A DNA stretch of 46,150 nt from Segatella copri (GTDB taxonomy: Bacteria > Bacteroidota > Bacteroidia > Bacteroidales > Bacteroidaceae): assembly GCF_002224675.1 (NCBI RefSeq), contig NZ_NMPZ01000030.1, positions 1 to 46,150 on the forward strand. The letters are read 5' to 3'. The translations under genes and the position numbers were made by a program. The notes under the pieces were generated by a model that saw only the letters and a list, made by a program, of their open reading frames with translations, was not told the DNA's origin and did not search any database. Below are positions 40,044-46,150 of the stretch, piece by piece. The stretch's first letter is position 1, and each line of letters begins with the position of its first letter.

Positions 40044-41450
40044 TCAGATACCATATTTCTTCATCTTATTGTAGAGTGTCTTTCTATCTACGGCGAGCAA
40101 TTGTGCAGCCTTGCTCTTGTTGCCGCCTGCTGCTTTCAGCGCAGCTTCTATTCTCTGCAGTTCCGTTTCCTCATCGTGCAGGGCGGTAGGGGCTTGTGGC
40201 TGGATATGCGCCATACTCTGTTCCAGTTCGGTTACTCCGATGTATCTTCCGGTGGCGAGCAGGGTAGCTCGCTTCATCACATTGTTCAATTCTCGCAGGT
40301 TGCCCGGCCAGTTGTAGGCGGCAATTCGCTCCTTGGCTTTGCCGTCGAGTCCTTCCACATTTCTGTTCAGCTCCTTGTTGGCGTGCTTGATAAAGAGGTC
40401 GGCAAAGAGGAAGAGGTCGGCACCACGGTCTTTCAGCTCCGGCATGTAGATGGTAAACTCGTTGATACGGTGGTAGAGGTCTTCACGGAAGTTGCCTTCT
40501 GCCACGCGTTGAGCCAGATTCTCATTGGTAGCGCATACCAGTCGGATATCGATATCTATTTCCTTGTTGCTTCCCACCGGACGGATTTTTCTTTCCTGGA
40601 GGGCACGCAGCAGCTGCACCTGTACTTCATAGTTCAGGTTTCCCATCTCATCAAGGAAGAGAGTTCCTCCGTTGGCAATCTCGAAAGCGCCCTTCTTGTC
40701 CTGGTCTGCTCCCGTAAACGATCCCTTCACATGACCGAAGAATTCTGATGCCGCCACCTCTTTAGGAATGGCACCGCAGTCGAGTGCGAAGAAAGGCTTA
40801 TTGGCTCTTGTGCTGAGTTCATGGATTCTTCTAGCCACATATTCCTTACCTGTACCGCTGGCACCCAGGATGAGTACCGACATAGGGGTAGGGGCCACCA
40901 GGGAAACGAAACTGTAGAGCTTGCGTGAAGCCTCGCTTTCACCTTCCAGGTATTTGGGTACATCCCCATTGGCAGATGAAGCCTGGTTTCCTGCCTGCTT
41001 GCCAGGTGCTGCGTCTGTAGGAGTAGAATTTGTGTCTGTGGAACGCAGACTATCTGCTGAGGCTGCATACGGATCCTGTTTTTTCGGAGTCTTGATAGCT
41101 TCCTTGATCTTATCCAGAAGGATTTCCGGATGGAAAGGCTTTGCCACATAATCGGTAGCACCCGATTTCATGGCGAGCACCACATTCTGAATTTCTGCAT
41201 AGCTGGTCATCACGATGAAAGGCACCTGCACGCCATGCTTTCTCATCCATTGCAGCAGGAAGATGCCGTCGTGATCGGGAAGGCGGAGATCTGATAATAC
41301 CAGATCGAATCCTCTTTCTGCCTCCTCGCAAACCTGTATGGCGGCCTTGACCGAAGTAGTTTTCTCCACCTCGAATCCCTTCTTTCTGAGCCATGTCTGA
41401 ATCATGGTTCCAAATGCGATGTCGTCTTCAACTATTAGAATCTTTTCCAT
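40044..41450 (-). CDS. NtrC-family sigma-54-dependent response regulator
   Basis: The 468-aa protein has a receiver domain (1-120; phospho-acceptor D54 in LVLSDLRLPDHDG) and an AAA+ domain with Walker A GASGTGKE (196-203), sigma-54-contact loop GSFTGA (243-248; the usual GAFTGA with Ser) and Walker B GGTLFLDEM (261-269). A C-terminal Fis-type HTH (about 425-467: ALKAAGGNKSKAAQLLAVDR) binds DNA. It activates sigma-54 RNA polymerase when phosphorylated. It is adjacent to a sigma-54 promoter and a hybrid kinase. Ser244 in GAFTGA is a conservative change also seen in working activators. Confidence 0.93.
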   Translation of the reverse strand: MEKILIVEDDIAFGTMIQTWLRKKGFEVEKTTSVKAAIQVCEEAERGFDLVLSDLRLPDHDGIFLLQWMRKHGVQVPFIVMTSYAEIQNVVLAMKSGATDYVAKPFHPEILLDKIKEAIKTPKKQDPYAASADSLRSTDTNSTPTDAAPGKQAGNQASSANGDVPKYLEGESEASRKLYSFVSLVAPTPMSVLILGASGTGKEYVARRIHELSTRANKPFFALDCGAIPKEVAASEFFGHVKGSFTGADQDKKGAFEIANGGTLFLDEMGNLNYEVQVQLLRALQERKIRPVGSNKEIDIDIRLVCATNENLAQRVAEGNFREDLYHRINEFTIYMPELKDRGADLFLFADLFIKHANKELNRNVEGLDGKAKERIAAYNWPGNLRELNNVMKRATLLATGRYIGVTELEQSMAHIQPQAPTALHDEETELQRIEAALKAAGGNKSKAAQLLAVDRKTLYNKMKKYGI

Positions 41451-41538
41451 GTCATTGCGATCTTACTGTCTTGTTGTATCTTTCTTACTTGCTTACTTGT
41501 ATCTTTGTCTTCTAAAAAGATAGTGTTGTTTCAGAGTG

Positions 41539-41570
41539 CAAAGTTAGCACTAATATTTGGAATCAGCAAG
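41539..41570 (-). promoter_or_regulatory. Promoter of the response regulator gene
   Basis: CTTG (41570-41567), 20 bp, TAACTTTG (41546-41539) on the minus strand; the leader is about 80 nt. Confidence 0.65.
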
Positions 41571-41685
41571 GAAAAAGGGCTTAATTGTTTAAATGAATCG
41601 AAAAAATTAGGAAGTAATCACATAAAAATGGAAACTAGTTGAGCTTTTTAACACTTCATCTATCTCTGAATTCAGGAAAAATGTG

Positions 41686-41693
41686 TATTTTTG
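41686..41693 (+). promoter_or_regulatory. -7 promoter element of the GH3 gene
   Basis: TATTTTTG, 49 bases before the ATG at 41742. The -33 element is unclear. Confidence 0.5.
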
Positions 41694-41741
41694 CATATTA
41701 AAACGAATCTATATAATATTTACGTACTAACAATAGTAGTT

Positions 41742-44405
41742 ATGAAGAAACAAATACTTACATTGGCCATGCTGTCCGCTCTGGCGCTCTCAGCTCACGC
41801 CCAACAGCCAGCCAATCAGCTGTTGCCTTATCAGAACCCTAACCTTTCTGCCGAGGCAAGAGCCAATGACTTGCTTTCACGCCTGACCCTGGAGGAGAAG
41901 ACGAAACTGATGATGGATGCTTCGCCTGCCATCTCCCGACTGGGTATCCCTCAGTTTCAATGGTGGAACGAGGCGCTGCATGGTGTGGCACGCAACGGAT
42001 ATGCCACGGTTTTCCCTATCACCATGCACATGGCTTCTTCCTGGGATGATGCCTTGCTCTATCAGGTGTTTACTGCCGTAAGCGATGAGGCGAGAGCCAA
42101 GGCGCAGGTGGCGAAGAAGTCGGGTAATGTAAAGAGATATCAGAGTCTGAGCTTCTGGACTCCGAATGTCAATATCTTCCGTGATCCTAGATGGGGACGC
42201 GGACAGGAGACTTATGGCGAAGATCCTTATCTCACCACACGTATGGGACTTGCCGTGGTGAATGGTCTGCAGGGACAGTCGTTCGACGGCAAGCCGCTGG
42301 CGGCTCCTGGTGTTCTGGCTTCTGATCAGTCTAAGGCTCCCCAGTATGTCAAGACGCTGGCTTGTGCCAAGCATTTCGCCGTGCATAGCGGTCCGGAGTG
42401 GAATCGCCACGTCTTCAATCTGGAGAATTTGCCAGCCCGGGATTTGTGGGAGACTTATCTCCCTGCCTTCAAGTCGCTGGTACAGGATGGACATGTGGCT
42501 GAGGTGATGTGTGCCTATCAGCGTATAGATGGTGCTCCTTGCTGTTCCAACGCCAAGTTTGAGCGCCAGATCCTCAGAGAAGAATGGGGATTCAAGGGAT
42601 TGATTACTTCCGATTGTGGAGCAGTCAACGATTTCTATATGCCGGGCTATCATGGTACGGCAAAGACCGCTACCGAGGCAACTGCCCAGGCTGTGAATGC
42701 CGGTACCGACCTGGAATGCGGCAGTGCCTATCGTACTATTCCGAAAGCTGTGAAGGCGGGAATGATCAATGAAGATAAGGTAAACCAGAGTTTGAAGCGC
42801 CTGCTGGTGGCTCGTTTCAAACTCGGCGATTTCGATAAGGATGAAACCGTGTCGTGGACTCAGATTCCTGAGAACGTCATCGCCTGCAAGGCTCATAAGG
42901 ATCTGGCTGAGAAAATAGCAGAAGAAGGCATCGTACTTCTTCAGAACAGAAACCAGCTGCTGCCATTGAACCGCAATCAGAAGATTGTGGTGATGGGACC
43001 TAATGCCAATGACTCCATCATGCTGCGAGGCAACTATTCGGGTTATCCTACCAGTTCTACCACCATCCTCCAGGGCATCCGCAACTATATGAAGGGGGCT
43101 GAGGTAAAGTATGTTCCGGCTTGTACCTTGACAAGAAACGAGGTGCAGGAGAGCCGTTTCAACCTCTTCCGTGAGGGAATGAAGGCTACCTATTGGAACA
43201 ATCAGAATCAGAAGGGCGAGCCGGTGGCTACGGATGTGATGAAGACTGCCATCAATCTGAGCAATGGTGGTAATACCGTGTTTGCACCGGGTGTGAATCT
43301 TACTCATTTCTCTGCCCGCTATGAGGGAGTGTTGACTCCTGACAGGGATGAGGATCTTACCATCAATATGGGTATTGATGACGGTTGCCGCCTGATAGTG
43401 GATGGCGATACCATCGTGAATATGCGAGAGTGCTGGGGCCGTGTGGCGCCTATCATCAAACCGCTCTCTCTGAAAGCAGGCAAGCCGGTTAAGATTCAGA
43501 TAGATTATACCCAGAAGGAAGATGTGGCTGTGATGCAGTTTGATATCCTGAAGACTTCGAAGCCTACCAGCGAGCAGATTCTGGCAGAGGTGGGCGATGC
43601 GGATGCCGTGGTATTCGTTGGCGGTATCTCTCCAAACCTGGAGGGCGAGCAGCTTGAGATTGAGGAACCGGGATTCAAGGGCGGCGACAGAACCGACCTG
43701 GAGTTGCCGAAGGCTCAGCGTCAGGTCATCGCCATGCTGCATCAGGCAGGCAAGCGTGTTGTCTTTGTCAACTGTTCGGGATGTGCCATCGCCATGGTTC
43801 CTGAGACAGAGAATGCCGAGGCGATTCTTCAGGCATGGTATCCTGGTGAACGGGGTGGTGAGGCTGTAGCCAAGGTTCTCTTTGGCGAGGTGAACCCATC
43901 GGGCAAGCTTCCGGTTACCTTCTACAAGAGTGTGAACGATCTTCCTGATTTCCTCGATTATACGATGAAGAATCGTACCTATCGTTATTTCAAGGGTGAG
44001 CCTTTGTTCCCATTTGGTTATGGTTTGAGTTATACCTCTTTCGAGTATGGCAAACCTACCCTGATGCAGGTGAAGAGCAGGAAGCGTGGCAGCAAGGATG
44101 CTGATTACAAGCTGATGTTCTCCTTGCAGAATACGGGCAAGCGTGAGGGTACCGAAGTTGCGCAGGTTTATATCAAGCGCATGGATGACGTGGATGGACC
44201 TATCAAGAGTCTCAAGGCATTCAAGCGTGTGTCTTTGAAGGCTGGCGAGCGCCAGATGGTGAGCATCGATCTTCCTCGCAAGAGTTTCGAGGGTTGGGAT
44301 GCCCAGACCAACACCATCCGCGTGGTTCCTGGCACTTACCAGGTATTTGTTGGCGGCTCCAGCGCTGATGCAGCCAAGACTAAGATAGAAGTGAAGATCA
44401 AGTAA
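41742..44405 (+). CDS. GH3 glycosidase with PA14 domain (beta-xylosidase/glucosidase type)
   Basis: The 887-aa protein has a signal peptide (MKKQILTLAMLSALALSAHA) and a GH3 N-terminal domain (about 35-370) with FWTPNVNIFRDPRWGRGQET, KHFAVHSGPE and the nucleophile D291 in LITSDCGAV. A GH3 C-terminal domain is split by a PA14-like insert (about 450-600: FREGMKATYWN, DDGCRLIVDGD). It ends with an Fn3-like domain (about 775-887). The SDCGA form of the nucleophile motif is that of GH3 xylosidases rather than SDW glucosidases. It is exported, with no SusC/SusD genes beside it. The start at 41742 is chosen because the upstream ORF start overlaps the promoter. Confidence 0.9.
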   Translation: MKKQILTLAMLSALALSAHAQQPANQLLPYQNPNLSAEARANDLLSRLTLEEKTKLMMDASPAISRLGIPQFQWWNEALHGVARNGYATVFPITMHMASSWDDALLYQVFTAVSDEARAKAQVAKKSGNVKRYQSLSFWTPNVNIFRDPRWGRGQETYGEDPYLTTRMGLAVVNGLQGQSFDGKPLAAPGVLASDQSKAPQYVKTLACAKHFAVHSGPEWNRHVFNLENLPARDLWETYLPAFKSLVQDGHVAEVMCAYQRIDGAPCCSNAKFERQILREEWGFKGLITSDCGAVNDFYMPGYHGTAKTATEATAQAVNAGTDLECGSAYRTIPKAVKAGMINEDKVNQSLKRLLVARFKLGDFDKDETVSWTQIPENVIACKAHKDLAEKIAEEGIVLLQNRNQLLPLNRNQKIVVMGPNANDSIMLRGNYSGYPTSSTTILQGIRNYMKGAEVKYVPACTLTRNEVQESRFNLFREGMKATYWNNQNQKGEPVATDVMKTAINLSNGGNTVFAPGVNLTHFSARYEGVLTPDRDEDLTINMGIDDGCRLIVDGDTIVNMRECWGRVAPIIKPLSLKAGKPVKIQIDYTQKEDVAVMQFDILKTSKPTSEQILAEVGDADAVVFVGGISPNLEGEQLEIEEPGFKGGDRTDLELPKAQRQVIAMLHQAGKRVVFVNCSGCAIAMVPETENAEAILQAWYPGERGGEAVAKVLFGEVNPSGKLPVTFYKSVNDLPDFLDYTMKNRTYRYFKGEPLFPFGYGLSYTSFEYGKPTLMQVKSRKRGSKDADYKLMFSLQNTGKREGTEVAQVYIKRMDDVDGPIKSLKAFKRVSLKAGERQMVSIDLPRKSFEGWDAQTNTIRVVPGTYQVFVGGSSADAAKTKIEVKIK

Positions 44406-44438
44406 GTCTCTTTTCATAGAGCTTATCTTGGAATACTC

Positions 44439-44502
44439 AAAAAAGGCGATAGGTGCACTAACTCTTGAATCAATAAGATTTAGTACACCTATCGCCTTTT
44501 TT
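44439..44502 (+). terminator. Terminator of the GH3 gene
   Basis: AAAAAAGGCGATAGGTG pairs with CACCTATCGCCTTTTTT around a loop of about 30 bases. It is symmetric enough to work in both directions. Confidence 0.9.
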
Positions 44503-44607
44503 CTCGAATCAACCAAGAAAAAATCAATTTTTCTTTTGTATATAAAATGACTTTTTGCATTAATTTGTTAACAAAACTAACTCACACTAAATTGGACTTT
44601 GGTTGAA

Positions 44608-44712
44608 TATCAAGAAGTTAGGCGTTTGCCTTTATAATATAGGTAACAATATGGAAACGAGCGGACTTCTGCTCGTTTCTGTATTTTGCAATATGCAAAG
44701 AACGCCTTAATT
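44608..44712 (-). ncRNA. Candidate structured RNA (low confidence)
   Basis: On the minus strand a TATCTTTG element (44726-44719) precedes a region that can fold as a three-part structure: closing stem GGCGTT/AACGCC (44706-44701 with 44626-44621), a TTTGCA/TGCAAA hairpin (44685-44699) and a 9-bp GAAACGAGC/GCTCGTTTC stem (about 44655-44679). A good -33 element is not seen. It lies about 200 bp from an Abi-family gene fragment. It could also be a leftover repeat end. Confidence 0.3.
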
Positions 44713-44793
44713 CGGGGACAAAGATACGATATTTTTCTAAATCTCGCATAGCTTACAAGGAGAAAACCTTGGAAATTAGAACTTTTTACGTTA

Positions 44794-45219
<426 letters not shown>

Positions 45220-45231
<12 letters not shown>

Positions 45232-45408
45232 TGTTTGGTTCCAATGAAGAATACAAGGCAAAGGGGCTTCACCTAGGACCATAGTTGTAGCTCTGGCGCA
45301 TGTAGTATGCAAGCCAAGTGTATTTGCAGCCTCATTAATACCTAACAGAGAGACTCCTTCCGTTGTCGCAAAACAAAGTTTCGACAGAGAAGGCAATGGT
45401 TCACGTAG
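45220..45408 (-). pseudogene. Fragment of a bacteriocin-processing peptidase C39 gene
   Basis: The minus frame reads LREPLPSLSKLCFATTEGVS, then LLGINEAANTLGLHT and VLGEAPLPCILHWNQT. This matches the second half of peptidase-C39 domains of peptide-exporting ABC transporters ('EGVSLLGI..AA..IG...' and 'PLPCILHWNQNHFVV'). The catalytic Cys block upstream and the rest of the transporter are missing. The catalytic His of PLPCILHWN is present. It abuts the Abi fragment tail to tail near 45235. Confidence 0.7.
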
Positions 45409-45682
45409 CTACCGATACGCTCCTTGACACGCAAAGCATTGATAATCATCGGAATAAAATCCTTTGATGCACAAAGATGCCTTTCCGCATTGTTACCTGC
45501 TTTGCATAGGTAACTGTGGCTCACGATTTAGTAACTGAACTACTTCAATATTCCTCACTCGCTTGCTTTATGCCGATTTGGCAACTTTGTGCAAATCTAC
45601 TCATTCCCAACTGTTTACGTTCCAACCCCTCTTATTCTCCTTGGCAGCTTTAGTGCTTTATGTTAAAAATACTAAGTCATAG

Positions 45683-45750
45683 TTTTCTTTCCTGCAACTC
45701 ATAGATTTCTTCCCTGTAGCTCATAGATTTCTTCCCTGTAGCTCATAGAT
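45683..45750. repeat. Three tandem 22-bp repeats
   Basis: Units with core CCTGTAGCTCATAGATTTC start at about 45691, 45713 and 45735, 22 bp apart. The last two are nearly identical; the first has CAACTC for TAGCTC. Confidence 0.85.
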
Positions 45751-45798
45751 TTTGGCATCATAGCCCATTGTTTTTAAGCAAAAATGGGCTAAAAAAAT

Positions 45799-45827
45799 AA
45801 CACGGACAAATTCAATTTGTCCGTGTT
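45799..45827. terminator. Strong hairpin with T-run
   Basis: ACACGGACAAAT and ATTTGTCCGTGT form a 12-bp perfect stem with a 5-base loop, A-rich on one side and TTTTA on the other. It looks like a terminator that can work both ways. Confidence 0.75.
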
Positions 45828-45895
45828 TTAAAAATGAAGCTTAATTCATCCCTACCACATTCGTAGTAATGCTTCTGTCCTCTTTTCATATTTTA

Positions 45896-45950
45896 CCTCG
45901 CCTTGGCAAGATATTGCTCTAGTACAGGGCAATATAATGCCAAGGCGAGG
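45896..45950. repeat. Large imperfect hairpin
   Basis: CCTCGCCTTGGCA-..-ATATTGC-C pairs with GG-GCAATAT-..-TGCCAAGGCGAGG (21 of 24 positions). No ORF of protein character overlaps it. Confidence 0.7.
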
Positions 45951-46093
45951 CAAGAAACGATGCGTCCTCTCGTATTGGAGGAATTGGTGCATCTGGTTTT
46001 CTTCTGATGCGTCGTATAGAATCCTAATCTCTTTTTTACTCTTCACCCTTCACCTTTGCGCCTGAAACCCCGATAAACACAGGGATTTCGGGA

Positions 46094-46121
46094 GGTGAAG
46101 AGTGCTTACTCACTCTTCACC
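46094..46121. repeat. Small palindrome and CTCTTCACC repeats at the right edge
   Basis: GGTGAAGAGTG and CACTCTTCACC form an 11-bp inverted repeat (6-base loop). TCTTCACC recurs at 46034-46046 and 46123-46132. This resembles terminal intergenic repeats of Prevotella genomes. Confidence 0.6.
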
Positions 46122-46150
46122 ACTCTTCACCTTGTGTGCAGGATTTAAAA

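Larger units (their letters stand above)
45409..46150. other. Gene-poor right edge
   Basis: Apart from the repeats and hairpins listed separately, this stretch contains only short open frames with no protein character. An open frame at 45342-45524 (minus) reads GNNAERHLCASKDFIPMIIN and may be another unrecognised fragment next to the C39 remnant. No other gene is supported. Confidence 0.5.

Noticed and set aside
41877..44516. 879-aa minus-strand open frame across the GH3 gene
   Set aside because: A very long antisense frame is a by-product of codon use in the GH3 gene; its translation is rich in His, Leu and Arg with no domain, while the plus frame has complete GH3 motifs.
44621..44706. Known riboswitch or 6S-like RNA
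   Set aside because: The stems do not match any riboswitch or 6S shape that I recognise, so only a low-confidence structured RNA is listed.
45683..45750. CRISPR array
   Set aside because: The units are direct tandem repeats without unique spacers, and no cas gene is present.
45902..45919. TTGGCA...TTGC as a second sigma-54 promoter
   Set aside because: The spacing between GG and GC is 9 instead of 10 bp, and the sequence is part of a long hairpin with no gene downstream.
45852..46046. 64-aa minus-strand open frame
   Set aside because: It overlaps a long hairpin, lacks a ribosome-binding site that I can see and has no protein motif.

Overview
The window looks like chromosomal DNA of a gut or oral Bacteroidales bacterium, most likely the Prevotella/Segatella copri group. 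Three things point there. Many genes start just downstream of the Bacteroidetes promoter form (TTTG or CTTG, about 20 bp, then TAnnTTTG). Core proteins such as the DUF4492-CydA-CydB set, beta-barrel receptors and outer-membrane lipoproteins are of Bacteroidetes type. Intergenic DNA is rich in REP-like palindromes. No rRNA, tRNA, CRISPR array or intact transposase gene was seen.

Layout. 1-7.7 kb is an accessory, defence-flavoured block: two small genes (one DUF3127-like, possibly frameshifted), a HIRAN-domain protein, a decayed AAA ATPase, an McrB/McrC pair, a divergent two-gene cassette of small proteins (one a zinc-ribbon protein), and an AAA-ATPase-like protein without its usual nuclease domain. 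7.8-12.1 kb holds a metallo-beta-lactamase-fold hydrolase and the cytochrome bd operon. 12.2-16.4 kb holds a large REP-type inverted repeat, the stump of a chloramphenicol acetyltransferase-like gene, an AraC regulator and an outer-membrane beta-barrel receptor. 16.5-22.7 kb holds a YjbR-like protein, a complete AAA-ATPase/PD-(D/E)XK protein with an extra C-terminal helix-turn-helix, a cupin divergent from an HxlR regulator, a DXS-like enzyme and a small exported protein with a His/Lys-rich stretch and a poly-Asp tail. 23-28.5 kb is a likely phosphoester-scavenging locus: exported metallophosphatase, TonB-dependent receptor and beta-helix lipoprotein. 28.5-31.6 kb holds small metabolic genes (antibiotic-biosynthesis-monooxygenase fold, arginase-like, carbonic anhydrase, PHP phosphoesterase). 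31.7-36.9 kb is a TolC-HlyD-MFS efflux operon with a divergent AraC regulator. 36.9-41.5 kb is a two-component set: hybrid histidine kinase, a small exported protein and a sigma-54 activator. 41.7-44.4 kb is a GH3 glycosidase. 44.5-46.15 kb is decayed accessory DNA with an Abi-family stump, a peptidase-C39 stump, a possible structured RNA, tandem repeats and hairpins.

The strongest candidate for something undescribed is the sigma-54 module at 39.5-41.5 kb. The small Pro/Ala/Glu/Thr-rich exported protein has no visible housekeeping promoter. It has a near-perfect -24/-12 sigma-54 promoter and, about 70-120 bp further upstream, a palindrome and repeats placed where an enhancer site would sit. 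An NtrC-type activator and a hybrid kinase lie on either side. Second is the defence block, where the McrB gene and the small zinc-ribbon cassette share an intergenic region with four helically phased GATCTAA motifs. Third is the Abi stump with a nearby possible structured RNA.

Limits: all family names come from reading motifs, not from searches. Promoters, terminators and RNA structures were found by eye.
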